Source: Chamaecyparis obtusa
Taxonomy: Eukaryota > Streptophyta > Pinopsida > Cupressales > Cupressaceae
Assembly: GCA_027943335.1 (NCBI GenBank)
Contig: BSBK01007864.1
Span: 726,501-790,500, forward strand
Reading direction: 5' to 3'
Length of the DNA stretch: 64,000 bases
The notes beneath the pieces were generated by a model, which did no database searches, was not told the origin of the DNA, and saw only the letters and a program-made list of their open reading frames with translations. Positions within the stretch are counted from its first letter, which is position 1; every line of letters begins with the position of its first letter. A program made the position numbers and the translations under genes. Of the stretch, positions 1 to 11,102 are shown piece after piece.

Positions 1-625
1 TTAGAACCCCCAGATTGTTGTATGGTATCAGGTACATTGTTGTACGAGTTTTGTTGCCAGTCAATTCCAAAAAGTTAAAATTCCTGCTATCAACTGTCAT
101 GTGAGTTTTGCAATAATCATATGAGTTTTTCAATTGTCATTTCATGCTATACCCACTGTCATTAAATTCTGTAGAAAGTCATTTGAGAAATTTCAAAAAG
201 TTATCAGAAAGTTGTCAGAACTATCAGAGACTTGGCTTTTCTAGCCTATTTCTAGAATCTATCAAACAAATCACTGTGTCAGGAATAGAGCAAAAAATAC
301 TGAGAATCCAATCATTTTCCTAAAGTGACCTTTTGAATCTGATTTAGCCTTCTGTTTAATCGATTTAAGTTTTTATCATCTTGTGTCAAAACCTTGTCAT
401 AACTATTAATTATCAATCAAATCAATCAAAATGACTAAGTGTTGTGAACTCGTGTCTGCTATCTTTTGGGATTCTACCCATACATCTAGGGCACAGTCTC
501 CTTCATCTACATCTAATCTAAGCTTCAATCAATCAAAACCTTGACAAGGTTGCATCATTTGATCTTCTTGAATCAGATCCTTCTTCAATTGTCTTCATCA
601 TATTCTTTTGATTCACCCAAGGTTA
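1..625 (+). other. 5' leader of element A (3' part)
   Basis: Non-coding sequence homologous to the leaders of B (about 19690-20311) and G (about 59680-60308). It carries degenerate copies of a GTACGAG/GTCATTTCA motif in the first 190 bases. It also has the conserved block AATCACTGTGTCAGGAATAG near 270, which precedes gag in all three copies. No gene is seen in it. Confidence 0.8.
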
Positions 626-2578
626 ATGGTGGAAACTAGAGCTTCATCTCACAAGAAATCGGGAGAAGCACTTAACACCGGAACTTTGTCTACTCACGTA
701 GGTCCAACTCTTGAACAACTCTACAATTCTAGTCTTTACGAAGACGATGATCTTGGCAACTTTTGATTAAAAACTGGTTACATTCCTCCTTCATCAACTC
801 ATGGTAATCAACAAACTCCACATCAATCTATCCCAGGTAGAACTCCTACCATGTCTCAAGCAGGGACAAAATTTGGCTCTCAAAGAGCTCAATCTCAACA
901 TGGTGCAGATCAGGAACCCACACCTGAAGAAATTGCTCAATATCAAAATGATGATAACTTCAAACGAATGATGAAGTATTTCTTGAAAGAAGACAGAGAG
1001 GCATACTTTTTACAATTGGATCATCAAGGAGCTAAACTTCCTCCCAAATTTAATGTTGAAGATATCATTACACATGAGGAAGAAACTCCACTCACAGCTA
1101 TGATGAAACAAATGCATGCCATGCAAGTCAAACTTAATAACCTTGAGAAAGAAAAGGAACCCAAGGAGTTCTCCATGGAGGCCCTATGTCATTTTCCATT
1201 TGACAAAGACTTGTACATGTCACCATTCCCAAAAAGAGTGGAGATGCCTAAGTATGATAAGTATGATGGACACTCGGATCCCCAAGATCATGTCAGAGAA
1301 TTTTGTACACAATCTATGGAGTTCATGCATGAACCAACCTATCTGATGCATCTCTTCCCTTGATCTCTAGGGGGAGCAGCCATTCATTGGTTCTCTAGAT
1401 TGCCTTCTACTATCAAAATTTTTGAGGAGTTGATCAAATTGTTCTATGAGCAATACTCCTACAATATTCAACATCCAATCACCATGATCGATATCTGCAA
1501 TCTCAAGCAATATTCAGGTGAACCATTCTTGACATTTCTCAAAAGATGGAGGAAGAAATTCTCTCTATATGCTAAGCCTATTCCAGAAACTGAGAAACTG
1601 GAAATCTTCATCAATAATCTCATCCCAAAAATCAACTACCCTTTACAAATGCAAGATCATATGTCTTTTTATAAGATGGTAGACAATGCGATCAAAATTG
1701 AAAAAGTACTTGTGAAAAAAGGAGAAATCACACTTCAAAAGGACAAGTATGAATCAGGATCCAGTTCTAAAGACAAGAATAAATACTTGAACAAGAATAA
1801 AGGCATTGTCATAGATGGTGTTTTTGATACTATCTATGCCCCATCAAAGGCACCAACTTTCAATCTAACTATTGGTAGCCAAGCCATAAAAGCTTCAGAA
1901 CAAAAGGTCCCTGAATCATCCCAAAAGAAGCCAGAGTATAAAAAGTGGTCCGCTGATAATAAATGAACATTCACTCCTCTGGGAGAATCTTTGGAATTAG
2001 CTATGAGAACTCTGCTAGCCAATAACATCATCTCTTTTCCTGAGATCTGACAATCTGATTCTGATCCTAAACCAAAATGGTGGAGAGAGAATAAATTATG
2101 TGATTTCCATCAGGGTAAAGGTCACAAAACTAATAACTGCTTATGCTTGAAACATACTATTCAAGATCTTATTGATAAGGGAGATATCACCATTGACAAT
2201 CATAAGAGCAATAATGATCATACAGCATTCACATAACCATTTCTGAAACATGGTCAAGAAGTTTCATCTTCTCAACCTAATATGGGGGCAAAGGTCAATC
2301 ATGCTTACCCTAGAAATAATGTTGTTATCAATATGGTGGAACCCTGTCTCTCTGAACATTGCAATGTCATCGCAATTGTACGAAGAGATAGAGATCATCC
2401 TTCAGCTAACACAGTTACTCAATCACAAGCTCAGGCACATCTAAATGGACAAATCCTAGATTCATCAAATGTCCCTAAGATGCCCTTCAATCTTTCTTCC
2501 ACTTCCAAACAGAAGGCTATTTCTAAATCTTCCAATCATAAAGACACGAGGCCAACATCTTATAGCATTTTTCAATAA
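626..2578 (+). pseudogene. gag: gag of element A (capsid and zinc finger), broken
   Basis: Encodes the structural Gag protein that would assemble the cytoplasmic particle and bind element RNA. The start at 626 is chosen because the N-terminus (MVETRASSHKKS) is conserved at 20312 in B and 60309 in G. A retrotransposon-type capsid domain lies at about 1195-1740 (IHWFSRLPS, FLTFLKRWRKKFSLY). A zinc finger of form CX2HX4HX4C lies at 2099-2140. In-frame stops occur at 764-766 (TGA, CGA in G), 1361-1363 (TGA), 1964-1966 (TGA), 2048-2050 (TGA), near 2234 (TAA) and 2576-2578 (TAA). It is colinear with the protease that follows; no separate gag stop was intended. Confidence 0.9.
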
Positions 2579-3304
2579 CTCCAACACACTAATGCAAAAA
2601 TCTCCATGTTTGAGTTGCTTCGAATATCTCCAGCTCATAGAGTCATTCTAGACAAAGCTTTGCTCAGATCCAATGTTCCTGATGACCTTGATTTAGACAG
2701 GTTCCAGACTATGGTTGGACATATTACGTCTCCACAATATATATCCTTTTCAGAGGAAGATGAAAACTCCTTGAGTCACCCACATAACCAACCCTTGCAT
2801 ATAGAAGTCTTGATCCAGAACCGTAGAGTCAAACATATGTTGATAGATGGAGGCATTGGCCTAAACATTTGTTCTTATAGCTTGATCACACAATTGGGAT
2901 TTTCAGAATTGGCTATTGATCCTAGAAATAAAATAACTATAAAAGCCTATGATGAACAAGAAAGATCTTCTAAAGGCACCATTGTCTTACCTATCAGAGC
3001 AAGTCCAGTTATCAAAGATACTATATGTCAAGTTCTTGATCCACCTTTGGCTTACAACATTCTTCTAGGGAGACCATGGATACATGAGATGAAGGCTATT
3101 CCTTCTACATTTCACCAATGCTTGAAATTTCCTTATGAAGGAGTAGAGGTCACTATTCTAGAAGACATATCCACCACTTGCAATACATTGAAGGAAAGTG
3201 TAGATAAACTTGTGCCTAATAATAGAGAATCTTCCATTGAACCAACTAAAGAAGCATCCACATCTAAAATGGAAGATCTTGCAAAAGAGGTTAATATCAA
3301 ATAA
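2579..3304 (+). pseudogene. Aspartic protease region of element A polyprotein
   Basis: Would cleave the Gag-Pol polyprotein inside the particle. The active-site segment LIDGGIGLNIC has its Asp codon at 2846-2848, in the DGG form used by all elements of this window instead of DTG/DSG. The second conserved block is [18 protein letters not shown] at about 3053-3106, typical of the end of plant Ty3 proteases. The frame is open from 2579 to the TAA at 3302-3304 and is the same frame as gag. The matching region in G is duplicated in tandem. Confidence 0.87.
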
Positions 3305-4846
3305 AATAGTATGGGAGAATATACTATAGAGCCATTCTTATCTTCAACATCTCTCCCTATCTCAACTAATTCTTATGGACAATCTTTGAAACAATCCAAA
3401 CCAGACTCTAAAGAACCTCTTGAGGCATATAAAAAGAATTTTGTAGCAGAACAAGTCTCCAAGCAAGAATTTGAAGAGGATGAAGTTGTGCTTGTATGGC
3501 TATACAAAGATGAATCTGAATCCCATGATATTCAAACTAGTAACTCAGCAATATCAAAAGATCCTTCTAAGTCATATGGCCCAGGAGATAAATTGATAGC
3601 TAAGATGGGATATCTAGGTAAAGGACCTCTAGGAGTCAAAGGAAAAGGTCTTGAGGTACCTATCCCACATACTGGTAGAGAAAATAAAGACAAAGTTAGC
3701 TTAGGATTTAAAAAGAAACCCTTTCACCTCAAAGGTAATTGTTCTCATGTCATAGAGCAAATCGCACCAGGCAAACCACTTCTTAAGAAGGAAGAAACTG
3801 AACTATCAGATAGTGATTCAGATAGCTCAGAACTCATCCCCTATGAAAAATTGCCTAAAGAGATCAAAGACCTTCTTGATGATAAAGATTATCCAATCAA
3901 AAGAATTAATGTAGTAGAAACACAAGAACCTACTATCAATCAAGAGATAGTTGCGACACAATAACCAACTAATCTTGAAAACAATCAAGAAGAGGAAGGT
4001 GGTAGTTATTCTTAAACAGATTCTCATGAGTATGAATTCAAATCAGAATCTAAGGGTAACCCTTCTTGGGGTATTCATCCTGACTTTACTCATGTTCTTA
4101 GATTTCCTAGAGGCATAGATGAAGAATCTAATGACTATGAATGGGGAACTATTCCAGAAGAAGAGGGGCTTATTACAAAGAAACATGTTGATGCTATTCA
4201 CCAATATGCACCTGAACCCAATGTAAGTCTAGAGAGAAATGATGAACCTATCAAGTTTGATCCACCTATGGCTGAATTGGACTCCCATAATGACATTGAG
4301 CCTATTCATGAATTGAATGTCTTAAGTTGTAATATCACCTTTGAACTCAAGCATCGGGTTAGGACCAATGATGACAGATCCATATCCATAAACACTATCT
4401 CCCAATCTTTCCCCACTTTGACTATCCAATATCTAGACCTTATTGATCAAACCTCCACAAATCTGAGCCATGGTATTTATAACTTCCTGAATGACTATGC
4501 CCTTGCTTGCTACCTCAATGTAGTTGAGCCTATGAGTACTTCCATCAATGAACCAAGCATTAGCATGACGGAGTCAGACATCAAGTATCTTAGTCAGAAA
4601 AATAAGAATAAAAAGAAAAAGAAAAGGAGTTCTGAGGGTGAAAACCACTTTGTGGCAGTCTCAGAACCTACAAAAGTAAAAATAAAAGACCTATCCAAAG
4701 GTGAAAACCTCTCTGAGGCACCTAAGGATGAGATATTTGATGTCCTTCTGAGTCATTTACAGGACAGATATCCAGTTCTAATTGAGCCCACTCAATCCAT
4801 CAATTTGGGAACAGCAGAAGAACCACAGTTGATTCATGTAGCATAA
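3305..4846 (+). pseudogene. G-patch and linker region of element A polyprotein
   Basis: Continues the gag-protease frame with a stop at 3962-3964 and another near 4013. Residues KMGYLGKGPLGVKGKGL (about 3602-3652) form a glycine-rich G-patch-like motif; such motifs bind RNA or helicases and occur after the protease in some retroelements. The rest is an acidic linker rich in Glu, Ser and Asp (for example SDSDSDSSELIP), then a lysine-rich patch near 4596-4630. The linker has no known enzyme motif. Its end (SEAPKDE, LIEPTQS, near 4710-4800) is the point where element D is fused to the second RNase H by deletion. Confidence 0.8.
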
Positions 4847-6250
4847 TCTTTATCAGAAGAAGAGAAGCAAAAATTTACAACATTCCTAACAACAAGAAGA
4901 TCAACTTTGCATAGAAATATTTAGATATGCCAGGGTTGGATCCTAATCTCATAATGCATCATTTATCTATAGCTCCAAATGTCAAACCTGTCAAGCAAAA
5001 ATTAAGAAAGATGCATCCTCATGTTGCACTCTTGGTAAAAGCTGAATTAGAGAAGCTCCTGAAAGCTGAATTCATCCGAGTTATTGACTATGCAGAGTGG
5101 ATCTCTAATATTGTACCTATTTCAAAACTAGATAAATCAATCAGAGTATGCACAGACTTTAGAGATGTAAATAGAGCATGCCCTAAGGATGATTTTCCAT
5201 TACCTAACATTGATATGATAGTGGACATGACTGCGGGCTTTGAGATGTATTCTTTAATTGATGGTTTTTCTGGACATAACCAAATAAAAATTGCTCTAGA
5301 GGATCAAGAGAAAACTACTTTCACATGTGCATGGGGCACCTTCTGTTGGAATGTCATGACATTTGGGCTAAAAAATGCTGGTGCTACATATCAAAGAGCC
5401 ATGACATCTATTTTTCATGACATGATGCATAGGACTATGGAAGATTATGTTGATGATACTTTAGAAAAATCTATGATTAGGGCTGAACATCTAGATTACT
5501 TGAGCAAGATACTAGACACAATGGAAAAATTTAGTCTCAGACTAAATCCTAAGAAGTGTGCTTTTGGTGTCACTTCCGGAAAGCTCTTAGGATACATAGT
5601 TTCAAAGAAGGGTATTGAAGTTGATCCAGCTAAAGTGAAGACTATAATGGAAATGCAACCTCCAAAGAATATTATTCAAATAAGGACATTGCAAGGAAGA
5701 GTTCAATCTATAAGAAGATTCATATCACAGCTAGCAGATATATCACAACCTTTTACAAAAACATTACATAAAGGTGTGACCTTTGCATGGAATGAAGAAT
5801 GAAGAATGTGAGAAGAACTTTGACCATATCAAACAATATCTATCAAATCCTCCTATTTTGATGCCTCCTATTCATGGGAAGCCATTGATCTTATATGTCT
5901 CCGCAACAGATACATCACTGGGGGCATTGCTTGCACAACATGATGAGAACAAAAAGGAAAGAGCTATATACTATATCAGTAGGACATTGGTTGCATATGA
6001 GAAGAACTATTCAATGATTGAGAAAGCTTGTCTAGTTGTGATCTTTGCATCATAGAAACTGAGACATTGCATGTTAGCTCATACCACACAATTGGTAGCT
6101 AAGATTGATCCACTCAAGTACCTACTAACCAAAGCTGCCCTCACAGGTAGATTAAATAAATGGGTCATCCTCTTAAGTGAATTTGACATTGAATATGTGG
6201 AAAGAAAAGCTATCAAAGGATAGGTTATTGCTGATCAATTAGCAGATGCA
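4847..6250 (+). pseudogene. pol: Reverse transcriptase and RNase H1 of element A
   Basis: RT copies element RNA into DNA and RNase H1 removes the RNA strand. RT blocks seen: CTDFRDVNRACPKDDFPLPN (about 5150), SLIDGFSGHNQIKI (about 5252) and the catalytic YVDD at 5446-5457. RNase H1 begins at about 5826 (LYVSATDTSLGALLAQH) and runs to about 6250. Damage: one base missing near 4885 relative to B, a TAG at 4921-4923, a 7-bp duplication of a GAAGAAT-like unit near 5794-5807 that shifts the frame back, TAG at 6053-6055 (shared with B) and TAG near 6222. All RT catalytic residues I can check are intact, so the loss of function is by frame, not by active site. Confidence 0.92.
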
Positions 6251-6279
6251 CCTATGATTGATAATACACCAATGCAAAT

Positions 6280-6715
6280 GGAATTTCCAAATTCCTCTAT
6301 CATGACTCTTTCTTCTAGAGAATGGCAGTTATTCTTTGATGGCTCCTATACATAGAATCGATCAGGAGTGGGCATATTGTTCATAACTCCTCAAGGATAC
6401 TCAATGCCAAAAGCATTCAAATTAAAGTTACCTTGCACAAACAATATTGCAGAACATGAAGCCCTTTTGAATGGCATGAAAATAGCAATTGAGTCGCGAG
6501 TAATAGAATTACACATTCATGGAGACTCTCAACTTGTTATCCATCAAGTCAATGATGTGTACCAAACTAAAGATGAAAAGCTCATTCCTTACAAGAGAAT
6601 GGTAGATGATCTAAAGAAGTATTTCCTATCTATCACATTTGAGAAAATTCCTAGAATAGAGAATAAGGTTGTTGATGCAATGGCAATGCTATCTACTTTA
6701 TTACAGCAGCCTGAA
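6280..6715 (+). pseudogene. Second (archaeal-type) RNase H of element A
   Basis: An additional RNase H domain after RNase H1 marks the Tat lineage. Motifs: WQLFFDGSY (first Asp, about 6324-6350), NNIAEHEALLNG (Glu, about 6440-6475), IHGDSQLVIHQV (Asp, about 6514-6549) and VVDAMA (last Asp, about 6668-6685). One TAG stop interrupts it after DGSYT at about 6354. It sits between RNase H1 and the integrase zinc finger in the same frame. Confidence 0.86.
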
Positions 6716-8072
6716 CATGAGCTACGCTATGAGTTCCTGGTGGAAGCACTATCTTATCCTACATATGATTCCCCTAAAACCCACATGATCTGCACTATTG
6801 TTGGTCATGATTCATCCAGATACAAAAACTTATTTTCCTATCTCCAAGACCAAATCATTCCCGATACCTTCAACTACCATGAAAAGAGATACCTTATCTG
6901 TAATGCCTCCTGATATGTCATCATTGGTCATGATCTGTACAAATGAGATCTAGATGGTATGCTACTTAGATCTCTAGAATGGGAAGAGTCTCAACGTGCA
7001 TTAGAGGAAGTCCATGATGGTATTTGTGGGTCACACTCGAATGGTTTAACACTAGCTTGAAAACTTATTAGGTTTGGGTACTATTGGCTTGAAATGGAGA
7101 AAGAGTCTATCAAGTTTGCTAAGAACTGTCAAAAGTGCCAAGTGCATGGCAACTTAATTCATGCTTCAGGGAGAGATCTAATTCCCTTTACTACACAATG
7201 GCCTTTTCACCAATGGGCATTTGATCTTATAGGAGCTATACATCCTCATTTTTCTAATGGACATACCCATATAATCACAGCTATAGATTATTTTACAAAA
7301 TGGGTAGAAGCAGTCCCTTTGACACAAGCAACTGGAAAGCAAATATCTATGTTCATATTGAACTATATCATATGCAGATATGGGATACCTCATTCCATAA
7401 TCACAGATAATAGTAGACAATTCAAGAATAAAGAGCTAGATGATTTATGTGCCAAATTCAAGATCACACAACATTGGTCTTCTATCTACTATCCTCAAGG
7501 GAATGGACAAGCAGAGGCTTCTAACAAGAATCTATTGAAAATCTTGCACTGTACGATTAATAAAATAGGAAGAGAATAGCATCTCATGATCAATCCAGCT
7601 CTCTGGGCCTATAGAACAAGTATCAAAACACCTACTAGGGCTACACCTTTCGCTTTAGTTTATGGGTCTGAAGCGGTACTTCCTATTGAGCTTGAAATCC
7701 CATCACTAAGAATCAGAATGTATGGTCTAGTAACTGATGATGACTACAGAGTGTCTAGGTTGCAAGAACTTGAACTACTAGATGAGCGCAGACAATCAGT
7801 GTATGATCATCTCAGAGTATATCAAAAGAGAATGTCTAGAGGTTAAAACAAGAACGTCAGACACAGAGAATTTCAAGTTGGTGATCTAGTCTTGAGAGAA
7901 TTCTAAAAATCAATCACATCAAGAATGCAAGGGGAAGTTTGAACCCAACTGGCTGGGTCCCTTTGTTATCAATGCTACTTTTGGCTCTGGTGCCTATCAA
8001 CTCTCAATGACTGAAGGAGAACAACTCTGAGAACCAAACAATGTTCTCCATCTGAAGAAATTCTATGCCTAA
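6716..8072 (+). pseudogene. Integrase of element A
   Basis: Inserts the DNA copy into the host chromosome. An HHCC-type finger lies at about 7010-7145 (HDGICGSHSNG, then NCQKCQ). The DDE core has WAFDLIG (about 7219), ITDNSRQF (about 7400) and QAEASNK, with the catalytic Glu GAG at 7514-7516. A C-terminal region follows (EFQVGDLVLRE, YQLSMTEGEQL, LHLKKFYA) with the final stop at 8070-8072. Stops: near 6911, 7058-7060 (TGA, shared with B and D), 7577-7579 (TAG), 7844-7846 (TAA) and 8028-8030 (TGA, shared with B). A small frameshift lies near 7900. DNG is changed to DNS after the second Asp. Confidence 0.9.
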
Positions 8073-8139
8073 GGCATTCAGTCTATGGTAAAATGTCCTG
8101 AAAAAAATAAAAAAAAATAGAAAAAGTCTTGAAAAAATG

Positions 8140-8330
8140 AACATCTTGGTGAAAACCTAGCAATAGGCGCCTTGATGATTCACAAAAAAAATGGAAAAAT
8201 GAAAAATACAAAAAAATGAGAAAAAGAAAAAGTGCCTTGGTGAAAACCAGGAAATAGGCACCTTGGTAGCAAAAATAGAATCTCTGCCAAGATGGTGAAA
8301 ACCTAGCAAACGGGTGCCACTTGTTTCAAA
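8140..8330 (+). repeat. Three post-pol GGTGAAAACC repeats of element A
   Basis: Three degenerate copies of CTTGGTGAAAACC followed by a GCAATAGGCGCCTTG-like tail. The core is at 8148-8157, 8239-8248 and 8293-8302, separated by A-rich spacers. The core can fold as GGU-GAAA-ACC, a stem with a GNRA-type loop; the middle copy extends to six pairs (CUUGGU with ACCAGG, one U-G). The same array follows pol in B and in the distant element D. Confidence 0.75.
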
Positions 8331-9556
8331 ATGCTCCATCTATCAGTGCAATCTTGGTCTTTCCCAGCTTTCAGTCTTGCTTTAGTTTGTACATATTTTC
8401 CGGTTTGTTCCTGCTTTCCTATTTTCAATAAGTCGGTCTGTACACCAATCAACTCAAGCGTCTGTATCCTATCAATGTTCAAAACTTGGGGGCAATCAAT
8501 GTCATATCCTATGGCCTCCAATGTATCTTAGACATATCATATTCAGTCAGAGTCCTTTGAAGCTTCATTTAAGTCAGTCAATCAGTCTTGTCTTTAGAAA
8601 GGATTTTGTATCTACAACAACACAATCAAACACAAACTGAAAACAATTTGTGCTTCATACTTTTATCTCCTTGTATGCTTACTGATTCGCATTGAGATTT
8701 TTGCATATTGTGTCTCTTTGAGCTCTTCGATGATGTCCTTTACAGGATTTAGAGAGTGATGACTGGGGGCATAATATTTTCTTTGTTTTCTTCTTGTATG
8801 TGAAAATCTAACAACTTTGGAAATTCTGGATTGAAATGGTGTCCGACTGTAAGAGCCTCTATCTTGAATTGGATGGCCATACGTACCTCGACCATTGATA
8901 CCCAGAAAATTCAAGGAAGTTTGATCTAACTATTGTCTTTTTGAGTGAATTATTTCTCCTACTGTGAACCACGATCTTGCCTAAGGATGTGAATGATAAA
9001 GGGTCACTACGGATAATTCATATTGGATTTAGAATGATCTCTTGACTATTTGATGTGTTTGTACCGCAAGGCATATTCTGGTCATCATGACATCTATGTT
9101 TTGATGCTTATACAAATTGCTATATCAAAATGGACATGATATTCAGGTCATCCTGGTGCTTATGCTTTGGTGCTTATATCTAATCCAACATTTCGAAAAC
9201 AAAATCAATATTCATATATCCATGGTTTCCTAATCAGTGGGTGTTGTATTGATTCCTACGCATACAAATCGATATTCATATGTCTATGGCTTCATAACTA
9301 GTGGGCATTGTATTGATTTATCTAGTTACCTAAAAATTCAATGATGAGAATGACCCACACATGATCAGTGACTAGGTCCTAGGTCTTAGGTTGCATTTCA
9401 TCCTGCATGTCTCGTTGCATTTTTGCATGTTTTCATGATCTCACAATGGCTCAACAAACTTCAATGCTTAAACAATTCTTCAAATATCTCTTCAAATCTA
9501 ACAAGAGCTGAAACTTAACTCGAAGGTCTCTTCAATTAAATCACAAGCAGTTATCC
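8331..9556 (+). other. Post-pol non-coding region of element A, first part
   Basis: Homologous over its length to B 27930-29150. It includes the conserved phrase AACTTGGGGGCAATCAATG near 8482 and repeats of GGCATATTCTGGTCATC-type sequence near 9070 and 9140. No gene is seen; short reading frames here are not conserved in B. Confidence 0.75.
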
Positions 9557-10039
9557 TACTAGGTTAAACATCCTTTTTGACATAAGACTAAGTACTTGCC
9601 TTCATCAATACCTACAAAATATATCATGAGTATCGTTGCATTTACATATCATAATCATTTGTTGCATTACAATTCATCCATGTGCATAAGCATAAATCAT
9701 ACATACATCTTTCCATAATCAAATACATTTGCATAACATCCATACATTTGAAAGAAATCATTGCATTGAATTTATCCATACATACATTCTACTCTACTCA
9801 TAGCATAAGCATCACATGATATCATCATAAATCAAAACATGACACGTACACATGAAGTCACAACCATATCGATCTCATATCAAAAATCTTGAACTAGTCA
9901 AGGGTGCACTACTAGCACAGTGTACAAAAGAATGCGCTCATCTGAGCTATCAGAATCAATATAGTATATCAATGATCAAAAAAGAGTACAGTATATCAGA
10001 ATCAATAGATCAAAAATGTCAGAACATATTACAGATAAA

Positions 10040-10945
10040 TCAGCTATCAACATGATCCTCTGCATCTGGTGGAGGAGGAGGTGGTGCATCTAGTACTACC
10101 TCTACTTTGGGTGCTCTAGCTCCCTCTGATGCCATCATGTACTGTGAGTAGGAGGGAACTCTCTGTACAACAAGAACAACTGTATAATATGTGGACACAT
10201 AGTAAGCTTCCTGTGAGGTCTGATGAATCACCTTTTCCTGTAACCTCTGTACCTCAGCACGCAGCTCAGTCCACTGTCTATCAGCCTCTAAATATTGCTC
10301 CTCCCATCGAGCACTGCATACCTTCAGGTCCCTAACCTATGCACTAAGCCGTCTGATAGTTTCCTGTTAAGTAGGAGGAGAAGTAGGATCCACATTTGGC
10401 ATCTTAGTATCTGGGGCAACCTGCTCAGTAGTCTCTTCCCTCTGCACCTTACGGCATCTAACCTCAGCACCTAAATCAAAACCAGTATCCCCCTCTATGA
10501 AGTCTACACCACCACCTACCACCTGCTCAGCTGCAAGTACCTCATCTGCTGAACCAACTCCACCTAATGTACCACCCTCTCCTCTAGTCCGTCTGTGAGA
10601 ACCGAAAGATCTGCCTGCTAGGACCCGATGGAATGTCATACGACTCATGGGTCCCTTTGATACGAGTTGTGGGGGCTTATCAGATGACAACCTATCTACC
10701 GTTGAAAAGTCATACGAGTCCCGTTGGGGAGTCATACGAGTTTTTGTGCATGCAAAATTCAAAAATGGAAAAGACGTATGAAAAATTGCTAAAATCCTAC
10801 AAAACATGGAAAAATTGACATTTTAAGCAAAGCACAGAGGTCCACCTACCGGATGTCCGTACTACCGAGGTCTCTAGTGTCTCCGGCTGCGCTCAAATCG
10901 GTGTGAACTCACAGGTACCTTCGATTCTGCTACTTTATCTACCAT
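10040..10945 (-). pseudogene. Antisense reading frame in the post-pol region of element A
   Basis: Function unknown. The minus strand is open from 10807 to 10370, then continues in the same frame to the stop at 10040-10042 through only two stops, TAA at 10369-10367 and a TAG 11 codons later. Both can be read as former Gln codons (CAA/CAG). Seen in it: a basic Arg/Gly-rich stretch (SFGSHRRTRGEGGT), an acidic middle, then a heptad-like, coiled-coil-prone segment (QWTELRAEVQRLQEKV, about 10290-10240) and a proline run (PPPPPPD) near the C-terminus. An upstream ATG at 10945 opens a short frame (MVDKVAESKVPVSSH) closed by a TAG, so the true start or a small intron is uncertain. B lacks the whole frame. 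Confidence 0.5.
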
Positions 10946-11017
10946 TTTGCTCAGAGGGCTCCACAAAGATTTCTAAAGTCAAAAGGTTGAAATGAATTGA
11001 AAATGACCCTTCCGACC

Positions 11018-11027
11018 TTTATATAGC
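11018..11027 (-). promoter_or_regulatory. TATA box for the antisense frame of element A
   Basis: GCTATATAAA on the minus strand, about 75 bases upstream of the antisense ATG at 10945. Position and sequence fit a plant core promoter; there is no expression evidence here. Confidence 0.45.
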
Positions 11028-11102
11028 TTTTGACCTAATTTTCAAAAGTGCTCCATTTTTCACGAAAATTGCACCCCTAGCTAATTTTGACGTTCTGAAT
11101 CC

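Larger units (their letters stand above)
9557..11102. other. Antisense-ORF module of element A (absent from B)
   Basis: About 1.55 kb present in A and cleanly missing from B, where 29141-29160 joins the two flanks. It holds a CATA/CATT-rich segment (9600-9850), an antisense reading frame (10040-10945) and an antisense TATA box (11018-11027). Extra antisense frames between pol and the 3' LTR are known from Tat elements such as Grande and RIRE2-type elements. Whether this one is homologous to those is not decided here. Confidence 0.7.

Noticed and set aside
764..766. Programmed stop readthrough in gag
   Set aside because: G has CGA at this codon and many other stops occur in every copy; decay explains it better.
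8331..8531. Short plus-strand frame after the post-pol repeats
   Set aside because: Not kept in B; shadow of non-coding sequence.
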